DNA of 64,000 nt from a virus, in IMG/VR virus record IMGVR_UViG_3300035670_000172, positions 1-64,000 of that record. One strand, 5' to 3'. The position numbers and the translations under genes are program-made. Positions within the stretch are counted from its first letter, which is position 1, and the number at the start of each line of letters is the position of its first letter. Positions 25,521 through 33,438 of this stretch are shown in pieces. A model generated the notes under the pieces. The model was not told the origin of the DNA. It saw nothing but the letters and a program-made list of their open reading frames with translations, and did not search any database.

Positions 25521-25994
25521 ATGGGATACTACACAAGAATAACAGAAGCAGATATCTTTGTATCAAAAGATGATTTTGAATATTGCTATGAAGCAATGTG
25601 CAAACTTAATGATAGAGATGACCTAAAAATTGGTGGTAGTTGGGGCGGTGGTAATAGTATATCCGCAGATAGCCCAAGACCTGAAGGAATGACTTATCAT
25701 CCAGCTAAATGGTTTAGTTGGCTAGATGCTAATTATCCAGAAAAATGCAAAACTATGCAAGATATTCTTTTTGAGCTTGGTTTTGAAGATATCAAATTGG
25801 ATGAAGATGGTAATCTAATTAGTCTTTGGTATGACAATAAAACTGGCAGTGAAGATTTGTTTTTACAAGTAATTGCCCCGTATGTAAAAGCAGGTGGTTA
25901 TATTAATTGGCAAGGTGAAGATGGAAGTCATTACCAATATTCATTTAATGGTAAAGAAATGATAATGAAATCAGGAGTTATATCATGGGAGTAG
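25521..25994 (+). CDS. conserved phage protein of unknown function (157 aa)
   Basis: Widespread accessory family: MGYYTRITEADIFVSKDDF, LNDRDDLKIGGSWGGG, SPRPEGMTYHPAKWFSWLD near residue 53, and GGYINWQGEDGSHYQY at the end. Soluble. AGAAAGGAG SD. The role is not known. Confidence 0.78.
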   Translation: MGYYTRITEADIFVSKDDFEYCYEAMCKLNDRDDLKIGGSWGGGNSISADSPRPEGMTYHPAKWFSWLDANYPEKCKTMQDILFELGFEDIKLDEDGNLISLWYDNKTGSEDLFLQVIAPYVKAGGYINWQGEDGSHYQYSFNGKEMIMKSGVISWE

Positions 25995-26140
25995 ATACAG
26001 AAATAACAGAAGCCGAGAGAAATCAAGGTTATGTTGATCATATCAATAGCAATCAAAAAGCTAAGTTCACATATGAACAGCTTAAAAGTATGGGTCTCCC
26101 AACTTATATAAATGAAAAAGGTTATATAACCTGGGAGTAA
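25985..26140 (+). CDS. small hypothetical protein (51 aa)
   Basis: Overlaps the preceding gene by 10 nt. Reads MGVDTEITEAERNQGYVDHI and ends KGYITWE, an ending that echoes the C-terminus of its neighbour. Unknown function. Confidence 0.58.
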   Translation: MGVDTEITEAERNQGYVDHINSNQKAKFTYEQLKSMGLPTYINEKGYITWE

Positions 26141-26142
26141 AG

Positions 26143-26223
26143 TTTTAATACCAGAAGATACTTGGTTTTTTTGGTCATTAATTAAGTATTTGTGTGTTGT
26201 TCATAAATACTCTGGTATTAAAA
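26143..26223. repeat. 13-bp perfect inverted repeat, long hairpin
   Basis: TTTTAATACCAGA (26143-26155) and TCTGGTATTAAAA (26211-26223) pair perfectly; TACTT/AAGTA may pair inside. First of three structured units around tRNA-Arg. Confidence 0.8.
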
Positions 26224-26229
26224 ACAGGT

Positions 26230-26288
26230 TTGGTTAAAGCCTGGAAAATTCTATTTGTCTAGCATATGCAAAAGGCGAGTTTAACCAA
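26230..26288. repeat. 9-bp inverted repeat with inner 4-bp stem
   Basis: TTGGTTAAA (26230-26238) pairs with TTTAACCAA (26280-26288), and GCCT with AGGC just inside. Ends 9 nt before the tRNA. Confidence 0.75.
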
Positions 26289-26297
26289 TATGCCTAT

Positions 26298-26371
26298 GTA
26301 TCCGTAGCTCAATTGGATAGAGCAAAACACTTCTAATGTTTAGGTTATAGGTTCAAGTCCTATCGGATACG
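26298..26371 (+). tRNA. tRNA-Arg (anticodon TCT)
   Basis: Full cloverleaf of 74 nt: acceptor GTATCCG/CGGATAC perfect, D-arm GCTC/GAGC, anticodon stem AAACA/TGTTT with loop CTTCTAA (TCT, reads AGA/AGG), T-arm ATAGG-TTCAAGT-CCTAT, discriminator G. No encoded CCA. AGA is frequent in this AT-rich genome, so the tRNA probably supports phage translation. Confidence 0.95.
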
Positions 26372-26400
26372 CTAAGTTCTATAAAATATAGTGCTTAATT

Positions 26401-26564
26401 AAAAGTGGTATACAAGAGAATTAGGCTAAGGCTAACCCTTTCAGTCTAAGAGAAATATGCGATGTACTAATTTTTTAAGGTTTATTAGTAATCGTCAAAG
26501 TGTCGTGAAATTCATAGATAGCCGACTTAATGTTTCTTGCCTAATTCTCTTGTATACCACTTTT
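26401..26564. repeat. 26-bp perfect inverted repeat enclosing a branched structure
   Basis: The arms run 26401-26426 (starts AAAAGTGGTATACAAGAG) and 26539-26564, perfectly complementary over 26 bp. Inside, CGAT-G-TACTAAT pairs with ATTAGTAATCG (about 26460-26506), and AAG..TCG with CGACTT near 26508-26540. The 164-nt unit could be a structured RNA or a MITE-like element; no target-site duplication is visible. No protein start with SD lies inside. Confidence 0.8.
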
Positions 26565-26595
26565 TCTATATACAAAACAACGAAAGGAATAATAT

Positions 26596-26958
26596 ATGAG
26601 ATATGCAATAATCACAGAAGAAAATACAATTGTAAGGCAAGATACCAAAGAAGAATTAACACTAGATAAACTGCAATATATGGTGGGAGGCTATATTGAG
26701 CGTGTAACTGTCAGTAAAGAAAACAGATTAGCTTTTTATATTAATGAAGAAGGTAAGTTCACACAAAGCAGTAATCTTATTGCAACTCAATTCTGGCTTG
26801 ATTGTCTAAAGAAAGATGGCTATGAATTGAAATCTTTTAATGATTATATTTCTGGTCCAGCTGTCCTTGTTAAGGAAGATAGGTATGGTAATCAAATTGA
26901 TTTAACCGATGAAGATAATGAAGCCCTAATGTTAACTATGATTGGAATGATTAAATGA
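26596..26958 (+). CDS. DUF3846-like phage protein (120 aa)
   Basis: Matches the DUF3846 pattern: LQYMVGGYIERVTVSKE near residue 27, FYINEEGKFTQSSNLIATQF near 51, and YISGPAVLVKED near 90. The family is common in actinophages and other Gram-positive phages; function unknown. CGAAAGGA SD. First gene after the RNA block. Confidence 0.78.
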   Translation: MRYAIITEENTIVRQDTKEELTLDKLQYMVGGYIERVTVSKENRLAFYINEEGKFTQSSNLIATQFWLDCLKKDGYELKSFNDYISGPAVLVKEDRYGNQIDLTDEDNEALMLTMIGMIK

Positions 26959-27146
26959 ATCAAAAAAATGACTATGCAATTATACTTACAAAAGATGACA
27001 ACATTGTGCAGATAAGAACATTGTATTCAACAATGGAAAAAGCCATTGAAGAAGCAAAGATTGTAAAAAATGTTGAATCAAATAAATTTGATGATGTAAT
27101 GGTTTACAAAACAGTATCACACTACACACAGAAAGCAGGAAAATAA
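26955..27146 (+). CDS. small hypothetical protein (63 aa)
   Basis: ATGA overlap with the preceding gene. Small alpha/beta protein (DYAIILTKDDNIVQIRTLYS, helix TMEKAIEEAKIV). Unknown function. Confidence 0.62.
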   Translation: MNQKNDYAIILTKDDNIVQIRTLYSTMEKAIEEAKIVKNVESNKFDDVMVYKTVSHYTQKAGK

Positions 27147-27147
27147 A

Positions 27148-27597
27148 ATGCCATTAAATTACGATATATCAGATATTGCAATGTACAAAGATAACTTTGA
27201 CGAAGCTTATACAGAATACAAGCAGTTTGGTGATACTTATAAGGATGTAAAGCCATTCCTTAAAGGTTTGATTTTTGCTGGAGGTATGGTTGCACTTGGT
27301 TCAATCAATTACAAAAATGTAAGTGAATGGTATGCAAGATTGAAATTATGTGAAGAAATGTACAGCACATATCTTACAACTGAATATGTTGAAGAAGAAG
27401 ATACTTACAAAGAAAAGCCATTGGATGCAAAAGAATTGGTTAAGTATATTGGTTTGCATACAAATCATTCAACCATTACTAGAGGTCAATGGATTAAGAA
27501 TGTACAGCGTAATCAGTCAGTTAAGTTTACAGCTACACAAATGCAATATCGTTTGAAGAAACTAGAAGAGCAATTTTTGAAAGAGGTATTCGCATGA
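27148..27597 (+). CDS. conserved phage protein of unknown function (149 aa)
   Basis: The start MPLNYDISDIAMYKDNF and LIFAGGMVALGSINYKNVSE recall an accessory family seen in phages. C-terminal part is helical and basic. Role unknown. Ends with ATGA overlap. Confidence 0.7.
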   Translation: MPLNYDISDIAMYKDNFDEAYTEYKQFGDTYKDVKPFLKGLIFAGGMVALGSINYKNVSEWYARLKLCEEMYSTYLTTEYVEEEDTYKEKPLDAKELVKYIGLHTNHSTITRGQWIKNVQRNQSVKFTATQMQYRLKKLEEQFLKEVFA

Positions 27598-27911
27598 GTA
27601 TCAAACCAAGTCAAGCAATTATGTATCCAAGAGTTTCTAATTGGTATGAAACAAATGTTGTTGAATACCGAGAGAATACACCTTTTGATAAATGGTACAT
27701 TGAAGTTGTTTATTTTGAAGCAGATGCGGAGTATTCATATGGTTCAGATAAAAAACAAATCATGGGTGGTGGATATCAAAGAGTTGAAATTACTGACAAA
27801 CTAAATGGTAATTTCTGGGAAGAAGCATTTCTTGGAGAAACTGCTATAAGTGATGCTGAAAGATGGGCTAATGATATTGTTACAAAAATCAAATATGGAA
27901 AGGTTAAGTGA
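27594..27911 (+). CDS. hypothetical protein (105 aa)
   Basis: Overlaps both neighbours. Beta-rich middle (KWYIEVVYFEADAEYSYGSD) and a C-terminal helix. No family recognised. Confidence 0.66.
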   Translation: MSIKPSQAIMYPRVSNWYETNVVEYRENTPFDKWYIEVVYFEADAEYSYGSDKKQIMGGGYQRVEITDKLNGNFWEEAFLGETAISDAERWANDIVTKIKYGKVK

Positions 27912-28297
27912 TGGTACTTCTAAACTTAGAAACAGACTATGATGTATTTAACTATGTTAAAGAACATCTTTTAAAACAGAATGAGAAATCATTAGACCCT
28001 TGGTCATTATCTTGTTATTATCGTTCGCAAAAAGAAGACGGTAAAGTATTGATGTGTGCTGTTGGTTGTCTAATGGATGATAGATTCTATTTAGAAGAAT
28101 TTGAAAATAGTTCACCAAGTGATGCAAGAGTTAGACAAGCAATTGAAAGTTCAATTAATAATTGGACTTACAATGTAAGTTTACTTAGCGAATTGCAAAA
28201 TATTCATGATGAGTATGAGCCAGATAATTGGTCTTTGAAATTAGAATACCTTGAAAGTTATTTCAATGAAGACAATGAATATATACAGGCAGGTTAA
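27911..28297 (+). CDS. phage protein with CAVGCLM motif (128 aa)
   Basis: ATG at 27911 overlaps the previous TGA; the GTG at 27908 is less likely. VLMCAVGCLMDDRFYLEEF near residue 50 is the hallmark of a phage accessory family; the gene at 31563 has the related CAVGHIIDPAYYD. The Cys, Gly and Asp/Tyr pattern is conserved, but no activity is known. Confidence 0.72.
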   Translation: MVLLNLETDYDVFNYVKEHLLKQNEKSLDPWSLSCYYRSQKEDGKVLMCAVGCLMDDRFYLEEFENSSPSDARVRQAIESSINNWTYNVSLLSELQNIHDEYEPDNWSLKLEYLESYFNEDNEYIQAG

Positions 28298-28299
28298 TT

Positions 28300-28602
28300 A
28301 TGGGATTAATATATAACTATATCCTGGGTTATGATACAGAAGATAATACATGGTTTCATAATGTTGATGCTGAATCTGATTTTATGGAAGGTAAAACAGT
28401 ATTCAATAACAAGTATGAAGAATATATATCTGAATATCAAGGTGATGGAATCTATCTAACAGATGCTGAAAGATTGATTGAATCATTCAATGAAGCTGTA
28501 GAAACTCTAAACAAAAAAGAAGTGGAAGCAGTTGCGAAAAAACTGATTGCATTTCATGAAGCGGTTGAAAGGATACATAGTGAGCGCAATAACGACATTT
28601 GA
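28300..28602 (+). CDS. hypothetical protein (100 aa)
   Basis: Short beta-rich N-terminus and a long acidic C-terminal helix (LNKKEVEAVAKKLIAFHEAV). Overlaps the next gene by 23 nt. Function unknown. Confidence 0.65.
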   Translation: MGLIYNYILGYDTEDNTWFHNVDAESDFMEGKTVFNNKYEEYISEYQGDGIYLTDAERLIESFNEAVETLNKKEVEAVAKKLIAFHEAVERIHSERNNDI

Positions 28603-29023
28603 AACAAAGTTTGACTTTACAGAAGATACATCTTCACCTGAATTTTATTGTTTAGGTAAAACATCAAACCTAGTAATGACTGTTAGCAATGTTGATCTTA
28701 AAGATAAATTCATTGCTATCTATTGTGATGGGGATATGTTACTTGAATATAATGGTGAAACAATAAGAGATTGCTATGAATTGGTAGACAGCGGTATTAC
28801 TAATGATAGTGATCTATCAGAAATCTTTGATGGGACTGAACCTGGTTCACAAGTAATTATGAATCCTTGGTTTGATCTTTATGATCAAGATGGTGAGCAT
28901 TTAGATATGATTTTTCATGATATCTATCTTGCTATGGAAGAAGCAAAGACTATTCTTTTTAAAATGCAAAGAGAAGAATATGATAGATTACACAACACAA
29001 CAAAGGAGTTGGGCAATGACTAG
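28580..29023 (+). CDS. hypothetical protein (147 aa)
   Basis: GTG at 28580 is chosen because GAAAGGA lies 8 nt upstream; the in-frame ATG at 28547 has no SD. Begins VSAITTFETKFDFTED. Contains NPWFDLYDQDGEHLDMIFHD and a C-terminal helix. Function unknown. Confidence 0.66.
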   Translation: MSAITTFETKFDFTEDTSSPEFYCLGKTSNLVMTVSNVDLKDKFIAIYCDGDMLLEYNGETIRDCYELVDSGITNDSDLSEIFDGTEPGSQVIMNPWFDLYDQDGEHLDMIFHDIYLAMEEAKTILFKMQREEYDRLHNTTKELGND

Positions 29024-29252
29024 AACTAGATTTAGTTATAATGATGTAAACCTATCTTGGGAAACTAAGTTAGAAAACTATGGTGATTACAAAGATCTAT
29101 CTCTTATTCATGCTCGTCATGCAAAAGAATTAATGATCAGTGTTGAATTTGATCCTAAATTAATTCCTACAATTACTGACCCAGCATTGACTGAAGCATT
29201 AATTCATGCACAATTATCAACAACATATGCGATATTAAATGAAGGAAAGTGA
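29016..29252 (+). CDS. hypothetical protein (78 aa)
   Basis: ATG at 29016 follows AAGGAGTTGGG. Begins MTRTRFSYNDVNLSWETKL. Mixed fold, no motif. Overlaps both neighbours. Confidence 0.62.
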   Translation: MTRTRFSYNDVNLSWETKLENYGDYKDLSLIHARHAKELMISVEFDPKLIPTITDPALTEALIHAQLSTTYAILNEGK

Positions 29253-29458
29253 TGAATGAATATACAGCAATAATCGTATTTCCTTTTCATAGTGTTTCAA
29301 TTAACCGTTGGAGAACTGAAGCGGTAGGTATTGAAGCACTTGAAGAAGAAGCAATAGAGAAAATGTTTGAATTAATTCCAGACATTTCACAATATCAAAA
29401 AGATCTTTTAGTAGGTCAAATTATAGATATATCGGTAGAGCTATATGAGGAATACTAA
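29252..29458 (+). CDS. small hypothetical protein (68 aa)
   Basis: ATG at 29252 after GAAGGAAAG. Reads MNEYTAIIVFPFHSVSINRW, then an acidic helix. Function unknown. Confidence 0.6.
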   Translation: MNEYTAIIVFPFHSVSINRWRTEAVGIEALEEEAIEKMFELIPDISQYQKDLLVGQIIDISVELYEEY

Positions 29459-29459
29459 T

Positions 29460-29711
29460 ATGGGCGGAAACATTAGACACGGAGATATCCACAGAAAAGA
29501 ACATCACTTTATTGTAAAGGGATGGATTGATAAAGAAGACAAGATTAACTTTGATTTAGATCTTGAAAATGTTGAAGTGTTTTATCCAACCCCAGTTTTT
29601 AATATGGGAACTGGTGAATGGATAAAGCTAGAAGATGGCAAAATTATGGAAGAAGATACAAAGATATTACAAAATCTACAAGAAAGGTTGAGTATCAATA
29701 ATGGCAAGTAA
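29460..29711 (+). CDS. small hypothetical protein (83 aa)
   Basis: ATG at 29460 with TGAGG upstream is preferred over the ATG at 29445 inside the preceding gene. His-rich start (MGGNIRHGDIHRKEHHFIV), then strands. Unknown function. Confidence 0.6.
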   Translation: MGGNIRHGDIHRKEHHFIVKGWIDKEDKINFDLDLENVEVFYPTPVFNMGTGEWIKLEDGKIMEEDTKILQNLQERLSINNGK

Positions 29712-30018
29712 AAAAATAGCAAGAACAGATAAGCGCTCAGATAAAGAAATTGCAATTCAAGGAGCTATGAATTCTAATTATAGTCTTTTGATGCCTTGTG
29801 TGGATCAAAAGTTTGTCTATGTTAGAAACCCATTAACAAATGAAACAAAACATTTTCAAACAGACAAACCAGAATTTGTTGCTTACATTAAAGAGCTAGC
29901 AGAGCTTGGTTTGAATGACAAATTAGAAAGTGATTTCCTTGATTTGGGTGCCAATAATAATGAAGGTTGGTTAAAGGTGCTTGATTTCTTAAGAGTAGAG
30001 AAAGCTTTGATGTTTTAA
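29701..30018 (+). CDS. hypothetical protein (105 aa)
   Basis: Basic N-terminus (MASKKIARTDKRSDKEIAIQ), then YSLLMPCVDQKFVYVRNPLT. Overlaps the preceding gene. No family recognised. Confidence 0.64.
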   Translation: MASKKIARTDKRSDKEIAIQGAMNSNYSLLMPCVDQKFVYVRNPLTNETKHFQTDKPEFVAYIKELAELGLNDKLESDFLDLGANNNEGWLKVLDFLRVEKALMF

Positions 30019-30019
30019 T

Positions 30020-30262
30020 ATGACAACAGTAAAACAAGCAATAAGAATGCTCAATGATTATTTAGACCAAGATGAAGAAATTTGTATTGCATGGTGGGCT
30101 AAGGAATTATTTGAAGGCGCATATGACAAAGATATAAAAGAAGAAGTTTGGAAAACTGTTGTATCAGATTTTGATGATATGACTGTACATCACCAAGCTT
30201 TAATATATAACCAAATAGTACAAGAAATAACTGAAAACAAAGGATGGGTGGGTAATGAATAA
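30020..30262 (+). CDS. small acidic hypothetical protein (80 aa)
   Basis: Starts at an ATG 1 nt after the previous stop. Acidic and helical (ICIAWWAKELFEGAYDKDIK). Overlaps the next gene by 8 nt. Confidence 0.62.
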   Translation: MTTVKQAIRMLNDYLDQDEEICIAWWAKELFEGAYDKDIKEEVWKTVVSDFDDMTVHHQALIYNQIVQEITENKGWVGNE

Positions 30263-30878
30263 AGAAAATATGCAAAAGTTAATTGATGCCATTAAGTTTG
30301 ACGGACAAAAGAAGTTTAATATGTCCGCTTTCATTGGTAAACTTAATCAAGATATACATGAACAATGGGTATTTGAAGATGAAGAATTAGCAAGTAAGTA
30401 TCCAGCATCAAGAGTTCTTCGTATTGAAGAAGGTACGGATATTTTCAATTGTACATCAATGGGTTGTATTGCAGGATTTGCTACAGCATTAGCAAATAAT
30501 TGGAAAGCACCTAGTTGGTTAGCAGTAGATAATCATAGTGTGCAAGTTTCAAATTTTGAAGATACATCAAATGAATTTTTAGGCTTTACATATGAAGAAG
30601 GAAGAAATCTTTATTTTGGTGATGGTAAAAGCATCTGGAAATGGCTAATGGAAAATGAGCCTGAAAGATATGAATTGGAAGTGGAAGATTACGGCTCAAT
30701 GGATAATGCCAATGAAGAAGGTATTGCATGGTGGGAAGATGAACTTACAATTGATTTTACTACCATTGATTATCTAACAGCAATTGATGTATTGACAAGA
30801 ATTATGAACGGTGAAATTGGATTAGCTGGTATTGATAATGAGCCATACTATATTAAAAAGGAAGAAGTAGTATCATGA
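30255..30878 (+). CDS. phage protein with CxSMGCIAG motif (207 aa)
   Basis: FNCTSMGCIAGFATALANNW near residue 73 matches an accessory-gene family in phages with a conserved C-x-x-x-x-C-I-A-G segment, similar in kind to the CAVG proteins at 27911 and 31563. The following EFLGFTYEEGRNLYFGDG looks like a second conserved block. No activity known. Confidence 0.7.
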   Translation: MNKENMQKLIDAIKFDGQKKFNMSAFIGKLNQDIHEQWVFEDEELASKYPASRVLRIEEGTDIFNCTSMGCIAGFATALANNWKAPSWLAVDNHSVQVSNFEDTSNEFLGFTYEEGRNLYFGDGKSIWKWLMENEPERYELEVEDYGSMDNANEEGIAWWEDELTIDFTTIDYLTAIDVLTRIMNGEIGLAGIDNEPYYIKKEEVVS

Positions 30879-31078
30879 AAAATAAATACCCAGCATATTG
30901 GAGAAATATGGTAAAGGATGCACTTGGATGTGATGATGATTATGCTGAAATTCTTTTAGATTTTCAACATACTGTATCTAACGGCATAGATTCATCTGAA
31001 GCTACAAATGCAGAATTAAAGAAATACTGGAGATATATCCATCAAGAATATCAATCCAGAGAAAAAGAGGGAGAATGA
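30875..31078 (+). CDS. small hypothetical protein (67 aa)
   Basis: ATGA overlap. Reads MKNKYPAYWRNMVKDALGCD, helical, ending in charged residues. Unknown function. Confidence 0.62.
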   Translation: MKNKYPAYWRNMVKDALGCDDDYAEILLDFQHTVSNGIDSSEATNAELKKYWRYIHQEYQSREKEGE

Positions 31079-31079
31079 C

Positions 31080-31196
31080 ATGGGATTGGATAATTTATTT
31101 ATCACTATTTACACTGTAGGAATTACCTTTATTGTTGTAATTAATTACAAAATTAGAAAAGCCCAAAAAAGAAAAGGAGTTTGGAGAAATGACTGA
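31080..31196 (+). CDS. small membrane protein (38 aa)
   Basis: AGGGAGAATGAC precedes the ATG. One membrane helix (LFITIYTVGITFIVVINY) then a basic tail, so N-out/C-in is expected. Overlaps the next gene by 8 nt. Confidence 0.65.
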   Translation: MGLDNLFITIYTVGITFIVVINYKIRKAQKRKGVWRND

Positions 31197-31521
31197 AGTA
31201 AAAAAGAAAGCTGTTAATCGTGAGTGGTCAAAAGCAAAAAGCAGCCCAGAACTTACAAAAGCTTATAACCAAAAGAGGAGGGAAAGGCAGAAAGCTCGTG
31301 TGACCGTTGCTCTTGATGAAATTGGTATTGATCATAATAAAATTGGTACAAACATTTGTGCAAGTAAAACTTGCACCACTGTATTGAGTAGATATAACCC
31401 AAACTATCTATGTGCCAAGCACGAAGGAAAAGTCAATACCTCTGGTATTGAAGATTATCTAAGAAAGAACCATTCAGTTTCTATTCTTAATAAGCAACTG
31501 CCAAAGCTAGAACTAGTTTAA
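31189..31521 (+). CDS. zinc-finger protein with TVLSRYN motif (110 aa)
   Basis: Residues 62-85 carry NICASKTCTTVLSRYN ... YLCAKH, that is C-x4-C ... C-x2-H with the conserved LSRYN in the loop. This is the same unit as the second finger of the protein at 7321. The N-terminal 45 residues are basic and helical (REWSKAKSSPELTKAYNQKR), consistent with nucleic-acid binding. GGAGTTTGGAGAA lies upstream of the ATG. Confidence 0.74.
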   Translation: MTEVKKKAVNREWSKAKSSPELTKAYNQKRRERQKARVTVALDEIGIDHNKIGTNICASKTCTTVLSRYNPNYLCAKHEGKVNTSGIEDYLRKNHSVSILNKQLPKLELV

Positions 31522-31562
31522 AAACGATTACAGACCCTTACAAAGCCAAATGGAGGCTAATT

Positions 31563-32150
31563 ATGGTAACAGATAAAGATATCCTTTTGAAGATTAAAGA
31601 AAAGCTGATCGCACAAGGTAAGCCTGCTTATAGGATGTACCAAAGCGAATGGACAGATGAATTAGAAGAAGAAATAGGAAGCTGTGCATATTTTAATCAG
31701 GCTGGTGATAGATGTGCAGTAGGTCACATTATTGATCCCGCTTATTATGATTATGGACTTGAAGATAGACCAGTTACTAACAGTGAAATTATTGATGTTG
31801 TTGCCCAGTCTAATCCTGATTGGAAAATGGATGTAAAAAGTGTTTTGATGCTAGGTATAGCACAAAAAGTCCATGATGCTAATTTTGATTACCTGGCTGA
31901 AATATTCACAGTAATGGAAAAATACTTTGATGAGAACGGTAGTTTTGACCTTATTGAATACAAGCAAGAATACGGTAACTGGTTCATAAAAGAAGAACTT
32001 TGTCCAAAACTTGAAGAGTTACAGTCAAATGTAATGAAAGACTTTTTAACTAATATGGATGTAAGAGCTGCATTGAGAGAAGAAAGTAATCACTTTATTG
32101 CAGGTGATTACTATAACTCATTTATCAAAATAATGGAAGCTTTAGTATAA
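31563..32150 (+). CDS. phage protein with CAVGHII motif (195 aa)
   Basis: SCAYFNQAGDRCAVGHIIDP near residue 42-60 places it in the same family as 27911-28297. The remaining 130 residues are helical. TGGAGGC SD. Three members of this motif class occur within 4 kb, suggesting local duplication. Function unknown. Confidence 0.7.
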   Translation: MVTDKDILLKIKEKLIAQGKPAYRMYQSEWTDELEEEIGSCAYFNQAGDRCAVGHIIDPAYYDYGLEDRPVTNSEIIDVVAQSNPDWKMDVKSVLMLGIAQKVHDANFDYLAEIFTVMEKYFDENGSFDLIEYKQEYGNWFIKEELCPKLEELQSNVMKDFLTNMDVRAALREESNHFIAGDYYNSFIKIMEALV

Positions 32151-32195
32151 TTAATAGACCTAATATAAACCACAAATAATACTAAGGATAAAAAC

Positions 32196-32360
32196 ATGAA
32201 ATATCAAGAGAATGCACACAGAATGGCAAAAGTTAAAATTGATGCAGTCAAGGCATTACAGGATCCTGAAACAGGTAAATTGTTTTATGATATTTGCTTT
32301 GAATGTGACAAAATGTTAGATGAAGAAGAGTTTGCTTATGGACATGATTGTGAGGGATAG
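32196..32360 (+). CDS. small Cys-containing protein (54 aa)
   Basis: AAGGATAA then ATG. Contains YDICFECDKMLDEEEFAYGH followed by DCEG: a C-x2-C plus H-D-C set that could bind zinc. Stop abuts next ATG. Confidence 0.6.
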   Translation: MKYQENAHRMAKVKIDAVKALQDPETGKLFYDICFECDKMLDEEEFAYGHDCEG

Positions 32361-32495
32361 ATGGTTCTATTTATAATTTTAGCGCTTGGGATTGGACTAG
32401 CCGTAAACCTTTATGCAAAGAAATCGGTTGATAAATACGATCAGCATAAAGGATACGGTGCCCAATGGGATCAGGAAAGGTATTGGAATAAGTAA
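32361..32495 (+). CDS. small membrane protein (44 aa)
   Basis: One N-terminal membrane helix (VLFIILALGIGLAVNLY), then a polar cytoplasmic tail ending YWNK. Directly follows the previous stop; TAATG overlap with the next. Confidence 0.62.
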   Translation: MVLFIILALGIGLAVNLYAKKSVDKYDQHKGYGAQWDQERYWNK

Positions 32496-32602
32496 TGTAC
32501 CAAACATTAATAGTGGGTTGGACTATTGTTTATAGCCTTTTCTTTGGCATTGGATTAGCCCTTTATATTTATAATAAAAAGCGGGAAGGTGACGAAAAAT
32601 AA
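32495..32602 (+). CDS. small membrane protein (35 aa)
   Basis: MYQTLIVGWTIVYSLFFGIG is one membrane helix followed by KKREGDEK. TAATG overlaps at both ends couple it to its neighbours. Confidence 0.6.
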   Translation: MYQTLIVGWTIVYSLFFGIGLALYIYNKKREGDEK

Positions 32603-32808
32603 TGACTAACCAGATAGATGAAATGCAAAAGGAATTGACTCTTCTAGCCTTAGAGATACAAGAAATTGAATTTAAAATGGAAGAGCTATCTAAAGATTAC
32701 GGGCAAAATAAAGGAATGCTCGCTTTCTTTGATGAAGTGGCAAATAGGAAAACAAAGAGGTTTTTAGACCTCAAGATTAAGATAGAGAGGATGGGGAGTA
32801 ATGTCTAA
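32602..32808 (+). CDS. small coiled-coil protein (68 aa)
   Basis: Long charged helix with heptads (LTLLALEIQEIEFKMEELSK). Follows two membrane peptides in the same coupled unit, which recalls holin/spanin-type gene groups, though nothing proves a lysis role. Confidence 0.62.
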   Translation: MTNQIDEMQKELTLLALEIQEIEFKMEELSKDYGQNKGMLAFFDEVANRKTKRFLDLKIKIERMGSNV

Positions 32809-33232
32809 CGAAAACAATGATCATGAAGATGACTTTAATGATTCTTGGATGGAGGTGTTTGCTTTAAGAATAGGCACAGACAATATCCTAGACTTCTTAG
32901 AGAGAATAAAGCCTGAGTTTGATGATATCAATAGGATAGCTGAAATAGAAATGTCTCTGATCTCCCTAAAGCAAATGAAGGGCTATTTTAAAAGAAAGGC
33001 GGATGAGATTGATAATATCTTAGATAATCATCCAGCCTGGGGAAATAGTATAAAAGCGGGGGATAAGGAAGAATATCCTACAGGGTTCAATATGCCTATA
33101 GATATGCATTCAGGATATCCTCATACACATAGTACAGCAGAATGGAAACCAGATCTTGATTTGGTAACTAATGAATCAGATATGATTAAAGATAATATCA
33201 TTCCATTTAGATTTAAAGATAATAATAACTAA
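32801..33232 (+). CDS. hypothetical protein (143 aa)
   Basis: Overlaps the previous gene by 8 nt. Helical N-terminal half, then a Pro/His-rich stretch (MPIDMHSGYPHTHSTAEW). Last rightward gene before the non-coding region. Function unknown. Confidence 0.65.
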   Translation: MSNENNDHEDDFNDSWMEVFALRIGTDNILDFLERIKPEFDDINRIAEIEMSLISLKQMKGYFKRKADEIDNILDNHPAWGNSIKAGDKEEYPTGFNMPIDMHSGYPHTHSTAEWKPDLDLVTNESDMIKDNIIPFRFKDNNN

Positions 33233-33391
33233 TTTGAATTGATAGAAGAAATAGGCAAAAAACTGCTAGCGTGTGAGTGGAGTGAGCTCTAATATATCTC
33301 TAATATATTCAATAAGACTCCAGTTCATATCATGGTCATATCATGTATATATTAATAATATGTAATTGATATATCACATACAGGCAAAGGA

Positions 33392-33438
33392 AAAGCTCGG
33401 AAATAGGCATAAATATAGCTTATTTTCGGGCTTTTTTT
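33392..33438 (+). terminator. intrinsic terminator
   Basis: Long stem with small interruptions, AAAGC-CG-AAATA-GC paired with GC-TATTT-CG-GCTTT, followed by T8. Ends the 24-33 kb rightward transcription. Confidence 0.85.

Noticed and set aside
26401-26564. Insertion sequence or MITE as the firm call for the 26-bp inverted repeat
   Set aside because: No transposase, no target-site duplication and no second copy in the window; the inner hairpins favour a structured RNA.
26457-26669. Rightward 70-codon frame crossing the inverted repeat
   Set aside because: It runs through the stem-loop and into the DUF3846-like gene in another frame, without an SD.
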